From Trichoplax sp. H2 (taxonomy: Eukaryota; Placozoa; Uniplacotomia; Trichoplacea), in contig NOWV01000072.1 in NCBI GenBank assembly GCA_003344405.1, forward strand, positions 124,001 through 188,000: a stretch of DNA of 64,000 bases, read 5' to 3'. Under the pieces are notes generated by a model. That model was not told the origin of the DNA, did not search any database, and saw only the letters and a list, made by a program, of their open reading frames with translations. This document shows, piece by piece, positions 1 through 12,264 of this stretch. Within the stretch, counting starts at the first letter, position 1. Every line of letters starts with the position of its first letter. The translations under genes and the position numbers were made by a program.

Positions 1-61
1 CCTCCATGAAAATTTTGGATTGTCTTTTTTTTGGGGGGGGGAATTCATTTTTAATTTTCTT

Positions 62-340
62 ATTCCATTCAATTCCTTGCCCTATTCTATTCAATTCCTT
101 GCCCTATTCCATTCAATTCCTTGCCCTATACCATTCAATCCCTTGCCCTATTCTATTCCATTCCTAGCCCTATTCCATTCAATTCCTTGCCCTATTCCAT
201 TCAATTCCTTGCCCTATACCATTCAATCCCTTGCCGTATTCCATTCAATTCCTAGCCCTATTTTCCTATTCCATTCAATTCCTTGACCTATTCCATTCAA
301 TTCCTTGCCCTATTCCATTCAATCCCTTTACCTATATACC
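62..340. repeat. 22-bp minisatellite, about 12 units
   Basis: A C/T-rich unit of about 22 bp (ccattcaattccttgcccta plus two bases) is repeated head to tail about a dozen times, with scattered substitutions (ctatt/ccata variants) and one short insertion near 263. The open frames across it are an artefact of the repeat. The strand bias (almost no G) and the position at the window edge suggest subtelomeric, satellite or scaffold-end sequence, but no telomere repeat is visible. Confidence 0.9.
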
Positions 341-900
341 AACGCCATGACAGTGTTGGTGTTGAAAACGAGACAGCCAGTTCCGTTTCCTTTTTCTCTC
401 CAGAGTTACCATGAGTTGATCGAGACACTTTTCTTCTTTACTCAAAGCTTTCTTTTCTCTTTTCAAAGTTGCTTACACCAGACTCGATTACAGTACAACA
501 ACAACAAAACCAAAGCACAGTATGCAGTCTCTACTGCATTGGCCATTGTGTCTGCGAGAGAAGGGAGAGGATAAAAGACGACGATTACAAGGTTTTTGTT
601 TTTCTTTCACTTTCTGATCCTCCAAGTCCAAACTATCCTCTCAAAAAACAGGTCTAAACCAAGGCACAACAGTAGCCACCATTGGCCAATATGGACTCCC
701 ATATTGATCTTGCACCGGTGTCTACCCACAGCGTGACGTCCATCTGACCGTTCGTCCCAGTACTTTTCGACACGAACAGACAACCAGCTAGGCACTCCTT
801 AACCCGTCTACCCGCAGCTGGAAAGAAATGGTTGCTGCTTATCGAGAAGATGGATATCGAGTTTACCAACTACTTTAAACTCATCTGGTTGGGGTACAAC
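341..900. other. Higher-GC segment, no gene recognised
   Basis: Base composition is clearly less AT-rich here than in the rest of the window, especially at about 600-880. Overlapping short frames exist on both strands, but none resembles a known protein or shows conserved splice structure. It may be the edge of another gene, a mobile element remnant or foreign/scaffold-end sequence. Confidence 0.4.
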
Positions 901-3900
901 TAATTTATTGCTGCTATAAAGCCAAATATGGACTTGTAAATTCGAATCAAAAATGAAAAATTGGCTAATAATTGGATATTTCTATCGTGTCCCCCCCTCT
1001 GCGATGGACCATACTATACTGGATAGTAGATAGTAGCGCCTTTGTTGTAATAACTTTGCTTTCCAGCGATGCTCCAGCATACTTGTTCAATCGAGATAGC
1101 CACTAAATTGCGCCCTTGATCTCGATATAAGTACATATATAACAACGCCTAATCACAGACATGATAAGAGGGCTTTAGCTTGGTACTCAAAACAGAACGT
1201 GCACAGCTAGAATAGGATATACTTTGGATTCATGTACGTTGTTTCATTTTTTTTGACGTACTTAGACAACACTCAATCGACACAAACTTGGCCCTAAAAC
1301 AGTGATGATCACCCTATGAGTATTTCATATTGTCAGGATAACCTACGAACAGTAGAATGATAAAAAAAAATGGAGTGAAGAGCGACACACTTTATTCTTT
1401 GACTCGATGTTACAAATTCTTCACCGATTTTTTATACGGTAGAGTGAAAAACAGCGATCGACGAAGAAGAAACAATGTAGAGTTTATCATAGCGGCCGTT
1501 CTCGCAAATAACATATTCCACTAGATATTTCTTCCGGCAGTGAAAACCGGAATGGATGTTTTTACCCTATCAACTCGAGAGTATATACCCTATGTATAAA
1601 CCTCAATCTTGGAATCGAGCTAAAATGAAATGTCATCCTAAGACGTATTAAGCTTGCTTTCCAAATTTGAATGTTGCAATTATTATTGATTGTGTAGCTA
1701 TCTGAAACATATTTAGCTTGGTTATACTAGAAGAAATACAAAACAATTTGAGGATGATGAATCATTGGAATGTCCTAAGCAACGCATGCAAAGTTGGCTA
1801 GTACAATAACAAAATGCGCGTGTGACCATGCATCAGAAAATAGAAGATAATGAAACTGGATGCGTACGGCACTACCTTGGATATACCCATTAATTAAGTT
1901 AATGCAAGACGAAGATTACGGTTATTCACAATCAATAAGCATTTTCAAGAACGTCTAGAATAACACAAGATATTGGCTTGGCAGAACCGCTCTTCAGTCC
2001 TATTGCAACATAATGAAAAGCAGTCATTGCAGTTGGAATAGACTGAGAGAGAAGTTACCCTTAACCAAATTACCAGTATAATAAGAGCTATCGTAACAAT
2101 AGAAAGTAGAATATGCTTAAAACATTATACAGTTCATTCTCCTATCCACTAAAATGATTAAAAGACAATGCTTACAACTCCATGTGACGCAATAAGCCAT
2201 AGCCAAAAAAATACTTCTATAATGCATTTAAATGTCATGTGGAACAGTATGTTACCCATGTGGAACTAGATGAAAACAATTGTAATTATTAAAAGGAAAT
2301 TGCAAGATTGTTAATTTTTAGATGAAAACAAATAAATTACTCTTGATCATTCTATAGTAACAAAAATACGGCCTAATTTGATGACTAAGATGATTTAAAA
2401 TTTGCATAACAACACCCTACAAGTCACAAAATCATTCTGTCTTATCTGTTACCCTCAAAATGGAAAAGCCTAATTGATCCGCATTACAGCATTGATGAAT
2501 AAAAATGAGTATTGATATCGTATCTTACCATCGATGCACGCGTCGAACTATATAAAATACTCTGTAAACAACAACAAAAAAAAGCAAGTACGAGTAGTAT
2601 CACACTGCTGCAAAGAAACAACACCAAAATGTAAGAATATTTGATTGCTAGAAAGAGGAAAAGAAACCTAAAATACTACTATAAAATAGCTAATCAAAGA
2701 GTGTATAAATATCATACACTACGATTATTATACATTCACGAAAGAATGAAGAAAGTCAAGGAAACATACTGTCAGTGCATCTTACTTTGACAGGGAAAAT
2801 AATTAAAGCTGCAAGCCAGCTAAAGCCCTCATGCTTATATTTGGAAATAAATACTACTGTATTTTTAATGCGACATATCAAGATCAATTTATGGATCTTA
2901 GGAATGACCGCAACGTAACAGTATACTCGTATATATATAAAATATGTATGCTGGAATATGTTGGCCAGTAGAAGATTTTAAAGAGTATTATAAACGATGA
3001 AATGTACCCCAAGGTTGAATACTAATTTTGCGTTTACTGGGCAATTGTAGCTAAATCATAAACCAAACACCATATCATCGTAAAACAAACGTACTATTTA
3101 AAATCGGCCTAATAATTTCTGCAAAATGCAGTCTACATTCTGCCAACATCGCTGTGTCATACAGTACCACATGAGAGCGAATTTTCGCATGGGTTATAGT
3201 TTCAATCTAGTTTGCAAAATGGACAGAATTAATATGAAAATATCATAAAGTCCCTAGAGATCAACAAGGTAACATTCGCGTAAGTACAATTATATACCAA
3301 AACTTCAGTCACAAATTTCATTAATATAGACCCTCCGTCTTCCGTAGCCAAGAGCAAATTAGGCAGTCTAATGTACTGTAATAATAATATTTATACAGTA
3401 ACAAAAAATAAAAAATCGCTAGTGTTATGGTAAAAAAAGGATGAAACGGGAATCTTATCAGATATCGCTAACTTCAGTTAGAAAAGTCTAACGTTTTAGT
3501 TTTAAAATTCAGCAATGTAAACGTATATATCGGTACCTCCCTCGAAAATTAGCTTATCATGACTAGATAGATATGAGCTAACCCCTAATACTCAAGAATT
3601 TTAAATCATTGCATCCATACAAGTGAAAAATTGACAAGATATACATTGCTAACTTAGATTTTACGTATTTTATTGCTCCATCCTTGCTATATTTAGCTAA
3701 GGACTAGTAGGTTCTCTTCTACGAATCCTTGATTTAGCAAATACTTTTATTCTCATCATTACTACGATATAATTCAGCCGATATCTAATTAACCGCATAA
3801 TAGATAGAAATAGCCTTTAGCAATAAAGGCTTTATCAATCATAATCGATCATGATCTCTTGATCTATATTCCATGAGGATTAGCATAAAAATATTGATTA

Positions 3901-4040
3901 CATACACAATACGCAATAAATGCACAAATGTAAAGACACCTTGATTAATTAATTTAAAATCTAATTTAGTCTAGTATTTAAAATGCAAGTAGATAAATCA
4001 AGCAGTATTGATTTCACGGAGGAATATTCGGCACTTTGAA
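901..4040. other. Intergenic DNA, nothing recognised
   Basis: AT-rich DNA without supported exons. It contains the 3' flank of the minus-strand channel gene that ends at 4041. I saw no RNA gene, convincing repeat or open frame worth calling. Confidence 0.5.
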
Positions 4041-7000
4041 TCAGATACAACGACTTTTACTTCCTGATAGAACCAAAAGTTCTCTTATCATATCTTTAGC
4101 GCAACCGATATCCGATTTGACGTCTTCGAGATTGTCTCTAATCTTGTTTATCCTGCGTTATTACGGATAAGTGATTGTTTTACCGCAGAATTAGTTTTAT
4201 GACAATATTTAATCTTTTAAAATTTGAATATCAAAGTCTATAATTTTATACGATGTAAATAGTTGCTCATTGCTATTTTAAAATATTGCATATTCCTTTT
4301 TTTAATAATTCATGCTAATGATTAAACTAATTCATGATTGTCGTCGCTTAACTTACTCATTTTCCTGTCTTTTAATTTGCCATGCCAAGTCACATTTCTG
4401 AACAATTTGCGATTTTTCTTTATGTATACTTGCTAATGAAGATGTCTTTATCCAAATAAACTAACAAATTGTACGTTAGAGACAAATTAAAGTGACAACG
4501 ATCTTAAAAGTCTAGAAAAACATAAAATTATAGAGTGGTTGTTCTCACTTTCTTAAATTTATTTCTAGGCCCATTTACGAAGATTGTAATGCTTGGTTTG
4601 TAAAGTCGCCGACGAATATATAATGGTAACGCTCTATTAAATTCATTTATCATGCATATGTCCATGGTAATGCCAGTAATATGAGCATTGCGTTGAACTT
4701 TATTGATATCACCCACTGCTAGACCAATCTTAAAAATTGAGAGAAAAGTTAATTTTATTTTTAACATACTAAATTACTAGCAATAAAACGAAGATTACAA
4801 TAAATGAGACTGGATGATCAGTTTAGAATCATGCAACAAGTTAAATGAGATTATCTTTAGTCATTATCCTGTATAATAAGCCCTGACTATATAGAAATAT
4901 ACGTTACGCAACTTCCAAGCGCATTAAGGATTTTCGAGGGGATAATTTATAATAGAGATCATAAGCTAGAGCTTTACATAAAATTTCAACTACAAAGGTT
5001 AGCATACCAATAAATTAACTAATCCAAGATTAACCAGAACAATAAGCATAATAAAGAACGCAAATCCAAGACCAGTATTTGACAAATTACCAGAGAAATG
5101 CAATTCTCTAACCATCTCAGCAAAGTTAATATCTCCAACCATCATCATCATAGTTCTAACGAAAGCAATGTGGAACCAATAAAACTCGAGCTGTAACAGA
5201 AATTATTTTATCAATAATTTAAATTACTGATATGGTATCTGATTCCAAAAAGCAACTCATGCTTAATCTAATATAAAGGTATCCTTCTTGAAAAAATATT
5301 AATACTGTGCATGATCCTGAAATAATGAAATGCAAAGTTAACGCTATCGTGATAGAAAGGTGCTGTTGATTTTCAACTCCTTAAGAATATTATTTATCAA
5401 TTACCGTACCTGAGAAGGAAAGGTTAAGCTGAATGCAAGGGTAAAAGCAACAATAATGAGTATGACGATAAATATCACTTTCATAATAGTCATGATAACT
5501 TTATGAAACATAATGATGTAAATTCCAACTTGTCTTGCTCGTTGAAAATAAACCAAAACATTAATGTAAGCTAAGAAGACAGCAACCGCCCCAATCTGAC
5601 ATCTAAAGTAGGTCAAAGGTTCATATATTGGTAGTGAAAATAATGTTGAGGTGATGATTAGCAAGATATCCAATATATTGAACAAAATAGAACTGAAGTA
5701 ATGGCATTTCTAGGTAAAAAATTGAACAAATGAATTTTAGAACGCGAATACCATCAAGTCTTCACATGATAAAGTAAGAATAATATACAGATGTTCGTAA
5801 TGCTTGTACTGGGTCAAAATTTGAATATCAGCAAAAATGATGTACCATAAAATACGCAACCAATAAAATTCGGCTTAAAGCAAGGCATGATAAGATCAAA
5901 ATAGCAATTCGGCCGCGTATGTCAGCTTCCTGTAGAGGTAACAATAAAATCCGATATAATAAATTGCGGCACTAATTATATCACATAATATTAAAATATA
6001 ATTAGATGTAAATCTACCATACAAATATTAAATTAGTTAAATTAACTTATCAAAGATTACATCAGTAAATAAATTTATTTTAAGTACGCAATTCAAATAT
6101 TTTAAAGTATAATAAATTCTACTGACTAGAATCAAGGCCTGTAGTCATGCTTACTATTAAAAATAGAATCACACTAGTAACTGATTTCGGAACATTTACC
6201 GTTGGTGGCCGACTAGGTGTTAAAGCCACTGGCCCTTTCATTACATTGGAATAATTATTTGATATTCCAAGAAATCCATATATTTCAATAGTAATGTTTG
6301 TTGAAGTTCCAATTAAGTAGATAATGAAGTATAATGCTTGAATATAATATAGAAAATTTAGCCCAGATTGCCTAATTGTAAAAATAGAGTAATGCCTATC
6401 AATAACTTACTCTTAGACATTTAACACACTGCGTGGTATGATGAGTATCTCTTAAGCAAGGAGCGAATATTTTCTAGCGCCAAAGTAATTATGAATTTAA
6501 ACTGAATCGTGCTTAGACAATTAACTTACCATTTCTGACAACGATATGCACTAATTAATGGATGTATTAGCAATTTTTTCTTTCCTAATTCTGCCATTGT
6601 CTAATAAAATCATTTTATTTAGATAATTAAATTTACGAAATAGTTTAATTTTTAATAAAGATAGAAAATTTTATAGATTTTCAACTGCAATCGAGATAAC
6701 TTACTACTATGGCAAGATATCTATTTTGTATATCTTTTAATTGACAATCATCTGGCCTTGATTCAAGGAATTGGAAATTATACGTAATCTTGGATTTACA
6801 TACATGGTAAAAAGTTCGTAAAATTAAATGCAAATTAAATTATGCAAAATACATTGTATGAATCGTTTTAAAATAAATTACCAATCATCGTAAACAATCT
6901 ACAATTTTAGCTAAGATGCTACTTAAAGGTTAATCAGGTTACTACCGCATCTTACAGTTCTATCCGGATCATCATAGCTGTGATTTGAATGATAAATGCA

Positions 7001-10000
7001 GCGATCCATAACAGCCTGTTTAAGATTAAATTGATGCTCTTACTTCAAAGTAATACCTATTTAAGTTCTATAATTAGATATACGTATTACTTTGATAATT
7101 ACCTCAGCTGCAATAGGCATCTTTTCAATTAATCTCTTCATAGGCGTATAGCCATCAAGTGATCTAGACATCATAACCCTCTCCCATCTGAAGGGCATTT
7201 AGTAAGTAGAATTAATCATATACAAACTGACTGTTAATATAATATTCAAACTTATGTAATTTGATAGCAATTTAACTTCTTTTCCACCTCAGCAAGTTAG
7301 TAATTATTTCAGACAAAGACCCACTATACTAACCCTTTGCTCTTTATTATAGCTACAGCTACTTCTATTTGATTGTATTCAATTGCGACATCTAAACATG
7401 TCTGGTTCTTGTCATTAAGAGCAGTAATTGGAGCACCTTCAAGTAATAAGTGCTCGATGACGTCTACATGACCATTTATGCTGGCAATATGTAGCGGTGT
7501 ATTCTAAATGAAGTTAAATTGCGATTAAATAATTGCATAAATTTATCCTATTGATTCTATAATTATTACATACGGATAATGTTTTATGACAGACTTATCA
7601 TCCTAGTATCAGTACGAAACTATAATGGTCTATTTGCAAATGCTAACATCGTTTTTATTACGACAATCAATTTTTGCGCTGTGATCCAAAAGTACGGATA
7701 TAACATCCCTAAATCCAGATTTGGCAGCGACATGAATTGGTGCACCAAAACAATTATCCCTAAAAATGTCAAATATGAATTAGATATTTATTTACAAATT
7801 CAAACATTTTAAAATTCAGTGCCATTGGAATGTAAGATTTTAAATTTCATTTATGTTACCGATAAGCAAAAGTCAAAATTTGAAGTTCACATCAATGAAT
7901 CATAAAAATAAGTGAACACTAGAATAGAAGAAATTTACGGCATTAAAAGTATAACAGGAAGGTAATGTACCTCGCCTCAGGATCAGCACCATATTTTAAT
8001 AGTAATTTGACAAGTCTTTTGCTACCGTTAATGGACGCAAAATGCAGTGGCCGTTGACCAACTTTGTTCCTAGCGTTAACATCAACTTCACTTCTCATGT
8101 TACAGATCATTTCAACCATATCGTAATGATCATTTTTGGTTGCTAAATGGATGGCAGAATTCTCTTCATTATCTGTGCTAGTAACTTTAGATCCCTTCTG
8201 CAAAAGGTACTCAACAATCTATTGTTATAGAAGAAATTACAGTTTAAAAAAATTCTGATACACGGGTATCTAGTTTTTAGATAGAAGTGTATTTTAAATT
8301 TCATGCAAATTAATGCCCATTAAGGCTTAGTACCTGAGAACATTTAATACTAACTGCAGAATATTGATACCTAATTATACGCTTAGTAGCCTTAGTCATA
8401 GCGTTTAAGTCACGAAAATACTTCAGAATCGAATGAATGGAAGAAAATATGATGGTGATAATTGGCTACGTAAATCAGATGTAATACTACTAGCAAATGA
8501 AAGTTTGAGCGCTTCCAGAATATGTCAGTTATCATAATTACCGTAGCAGGTCCTCAAGTAGTAAACTCTATATGTGTAATACTTAGCAGAGCATAATGAA
8601 AACTATAAGATTTGTCAAAATTTAATCTAAATTTTTTGAAGAGCGCGAGTCTTAGTGTTTCCACTTGAAGGAGCAATTCATCTTTAAATTTGTTAATTTA
8701 GGTATACAATAGAAATATTACAAGTAGTTGTTTACATAACAATCTGAAAACTTTCACTGACAAGCTCCTCAGTTCACAGTAAAATTTGCTTGGGCTATTA
8801 AAATTATGGGAGATATATAAACAATCATCCAACATCGATGTCTCAAACATTGACCACACCTGGCAATCTCCTTCTCGAGCAGCAATTAAAAATGGTGTGA
8901 ATCCTCCACTATCCTTCTTCCCTGACATGCAGTTGCAACATTCCTGAAATAATACCGATAGTCCGTTCCAAATATAAAATACACGGCAATTGTAGAAATA
9001 TTATTGAGCTTAGCTTTCAAATCAATCTGTACATTACCAAGATTAATATTACGCATGGATTTACTGCTGGACAATATTATATCACAATTAAAGTATATGT
9101 ATATTCGAATTGGTTCCAGTCTGTCTTACATCTAATAAAAATTTCAAGATTTTGAAGCTACGCTGCTGAGCAGCAAGATGCATTACTGTCTTGCCAGTTT
9201 TGAGACAGCAGGATTTTTCAGCTCCTAATTCTAGTAAAAGACGACAAGCTTCGAAGTATCCTTTCCATACGGTGTACATCCAAGGGGTAAAATCATCAAC
9301 ATCTTCTACATCAATATTTGCCCCCTACGAGTTGATAGTGTCACAAATTTTTTAGAACTAATTTAAAGCAGCTAATGATTATAATTAATCAAAATTGCCA
9401 AATATAAATTCATCAAAATTTGCATTAAAACAGACTGTAATCTATTACTGACTTGACTAATTAAATATTTCATCATCTCAGGGTGATCAGCACAGGCAGC
9501 CTTGTGTAAGCTAGTCATTTCAAAGTTGTCTCTAGTATCAATCAATGCACCATTATCAACAAGCAATTTAGCGATATCAACATTGCCAGATGTAGCAGCG
9601 TAATGCAGTGGCGTTAATAATTCATTCTGAAATTTGAATGGTTATAGAGATGGTATTGAGATTATTTCCTTTAAACTAGTGAATTTTATTTGAATATTTC
9701 ATATTATATGCCATTACAGTCATGGCATTCACGTCGGCCCCTTCATCAATACAGCGCTGTACGATCTAGATCAACGGAATAGAAACAGTTAGCGATGCCA
9801 CTTTGATCATTCAAATACGTCTTCTTATCCGTTCATTTATAAGGTTACATCTATTACTTTATGTAAAATGCTAAGTATAAATAAGAATTCTAATAATATA
9901 CCTCTAGACAGCTGCCATCTACAGCAATATGAAGAGTAGAGACATTTTCTTTATCGCAATGTTCAATAACATTAATTCCTAACTGTTTAGCTAAATAAGC

Positions 10001-12264
10001 ACAATTTATAGGTTATTCCATTTAAAGGTGAAATGTAATTTTTCATAAAATTTTCAATATTTAGACTACATGCAATCAACTGTACCTCGATTTAAAATCA
10101 ACATAAATCCTTCATAGTTCTTCCTTGTAGCGGCATAGTGTAAAGGTGTACGACCGCGAACGGCTGGATTGGTAATATCCGCATTAGCTAACAACTGAAA
10201 GTACGAAAAAATACTTCAGTTTAATATAACAATATAAAAATTCTGCTAATATCAATCTGTTTCAATTCAGAATGAAAAAATGTTTTTACCAGAGCTGAAA
10301 CAATTTCATTACAACAACGAAAGGTGGCCAAATGCAACGGTGTTCGGGAATCTTGACATACGCTATTAATCAGCTCTGGACGCTTTGCACATCGGTTAAT
10401 AAGGTACTATACGATAGCATGATCAAAGCAGTCTAAATTAAAATCATAAACATCAACTTTCTAATGTTCCAGTTCGAAAACTAGGCTGTATAACAAAAAT
10501 CAGCTTATCTTCATAGTATTACGTGATTATATATATATTAGGACACCTACTGTGGCAATATTAGTATGGCCTTTCGAGCTTGCATAATGTAATGGCTGAA
10601 GACCAAACTTATCATTTTTGTCTAGAGCAGCTCCTCTCTCAACTAAAACCTTGACAGTTTCATAGCTATTCTCCTTTATTGCTATATGTAGTGGACCAAT
10701 AAAATCTTCTCCTCCCGATATATTAATGTCTAATGCAGACAAGTTATTCAAGTTTAATTTAATTTCGAAAATATCAATTTGCTATTATGAAATTTATAAG
10801 TTAAGAAAAAAGATTAGTCTGTACTAGTTATAATAATACACATAGCATACAAATATTGTATCACTACCTGCCCCATTATCCAACAGAAAATATACAACAT
10901 CAACATGATTATTAGCTGCAGCGTAATGTAGCGGAGTGTATAGATTTTCATCAGCGACATTAATTGCTTTTTTGTAGTTAGAGTTACGAAACAATGTCTT
11001 AACAACATGAAGTAAACCCATCCGGCATGCCTATTAAGATAGCAGGATGTCAAAAATTTAAGGCTGGTCGCTCATTATTTGCTTATTCTATAGTAATACC
11101 TTTCGATTATAGTTATAGAATTACATCAATAAATATGATAATCTCGAATATCAATAGTTCAAAATTTAAGGACAAAAAATTATAAAAATGAAACAAATGA
11201 AAGATTTTCTGTGCAATTATTTATTATGGAGCATATTTTTCAATCTTAGAAATAATCAGAATTAATATTAAACATTGTATTAGTGCAGGCTTTCAAGCAT
11301 GAATTTCTGATAGGAAAATTATAATTCAGTGAAGGAGGACGAGCCTAGCCAGATACCACATCGATAATTATATCGATGTAATTGTAACACTTTATATTAC
11401 GATTAATTTAGTCGATAGTGCATAAAATGATTTTTGAATGAAAACTGTAGTAAGATAGTTATTTATGGTTATGATCATATTTCTTGTAATTTCTATAGCG
11501 TCCAATTATTTATCAATAATTAAAACAGGGTGAACTCCATCAATTGGAAATATAAATGTTGGCAATTTTCATATTTTTGCATTAGATTAGCCTTGGGTAA
11601 CTATTATCGACGTTGTATGTTGTTTTAATAAAATGGCCGGCATATTATGTTAAACTAAAATTTAAATCTTTCACATTTATCAAATAATAATAAATTTGTG
11701 TATTAAAATACTGCTAGTTTAACAAAACATAATACTCGAATTTGCAAGCAATTACGAGTATTAAGTTGAGTTGAACTAGTCCAAGATCGATAGAATATTA
11801 TATATAGATTATAAGTTATCACTTTATCGCATGATACTAATAGGCTTTAGACGAAAGACTAATAGATAAAGACAAAAATAGCTTTCCATTTTAATTCTAA
11901 CGAGTAAAAATTGAAGTACACTTACTTCGTATAATGTGCTAACGTCTGTTTGACATTCGTTGATATTATCAATATTAAATCGATTTTCTTTACGTCTTTG
12001 CAATTCTTCAACCTTTTGTCGTCGACGAAAGGAAAATAATTTTACAAGTGTACTTTGCCTTCGAATTTGAAACGGCTGTCTTATAGCAACATCGACCGTT
12101 GTAATGCCTGACGGTTGATCCTCAGCGCTAATTGGAGAGGGCAAAATTTGTGGAAAAGCCGTTATATTGGCTGCTAATGATGATAATGCCGACCCATAAG
12201 AACCTCTATCACTTTTGATAGAGGTTCGCGAATTCATACGAATTGTTTTACCAATCTTGCTCAT
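4041..12264 (-). CDS. TRPA1-like ankyrin-repeat cation channel, gene A
   Basis: Predicted non-selective, Ca2+-permeable plasma-membrane channel of the TRPA1 family. Exons, 5' to 3' on the minus strand: 12264-11926, 11030-10868, 10729-10551, 10406-10290, 10194-10086, 9990-9902, 9765-9718, 9626-9453, 9324-9130, 8943-8860, 8218-7971, 7759-7648, 7503-7334, 7187-7103, 7015-6956, 6788-6705, 6501-6428, 6371-6200, 5929-5846, 5709-5410, 5190-5008, 4728-4549, 4460-4357, 4152-4041. They total 3465 nt, 1154 residues; every junction is GT..AG and in phase. The 113-residue first exon is basic and Ser-rich. Ankyrin motifs (TPLHYAA, GPLHIAI, TPLHLAT and others) fill exons 2 to 13. Exon 14 has DGYTPMKRLIEKMP and exon 15 MDRC. 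S1 lies in exon 18, S2-S3 in 19-20, S4-S5 in 20, the pore loop (MMMMVGDINF) and S6 in 21. Exon 22 opens with GLAVGDI, the TRPA1 post-S6 signature, and the last exon is a short coiled coil. It differs from the tandem genes by a longer N-terminus, a fused S4-S5 exon and Asp in the pore. Exon 17 is the weakest; family assignment is firm. Confidence 0.9.
5008..5190 (-). other. Gene A pore-loop and S6 exon
   Basis: This 61-codon exon carries the pore helix and filter (TMMMMVGDINFAEM) followed by S6. Vertebrate TRPA1 has MMLGDINY at this point, so Gly-Asp-Ile-Asn is fully conserved. The Asp aligns with the acidic residue that controls Ca2+ permeation in mammalian TRPA1. Alignment by eye. Confidence 0.85.
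11926..12264 (-). other. Gene A exon 1, divergent N-terminal cytoplasmic tail
   Basis: The first coding exon encodes 113 residues before the ankyrin domain, against 80 to 83 in the tandem paralogues. It is Ser/Thr-rich at first, then basic (RRRQKVEELQRRKENR), and ends TDVSTLYE, matching LIPLYQ or LRVYK at the same phase-0 junction in the others. The ATG at 12264 is the only plausible start: it opens the frame and the last residues align at the exon end. Confidence 0.75.

Noticed and set aside
20-574. Open frames of 88 and 89 codons at the left edge
   Set aside because: The first translates the 22-bp minisatellite into a periodic peptide, and the second begins in it. No similarity or splice context supports either.
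6200-6501. Apparent stop codons in the gene A S1 region suggesting a pseudogene
   Set aside because: They vanish when exon 17 (6501-6428) ends in phase 2 at the gtgtta donor and joins 6371. The whole gene then reads through.
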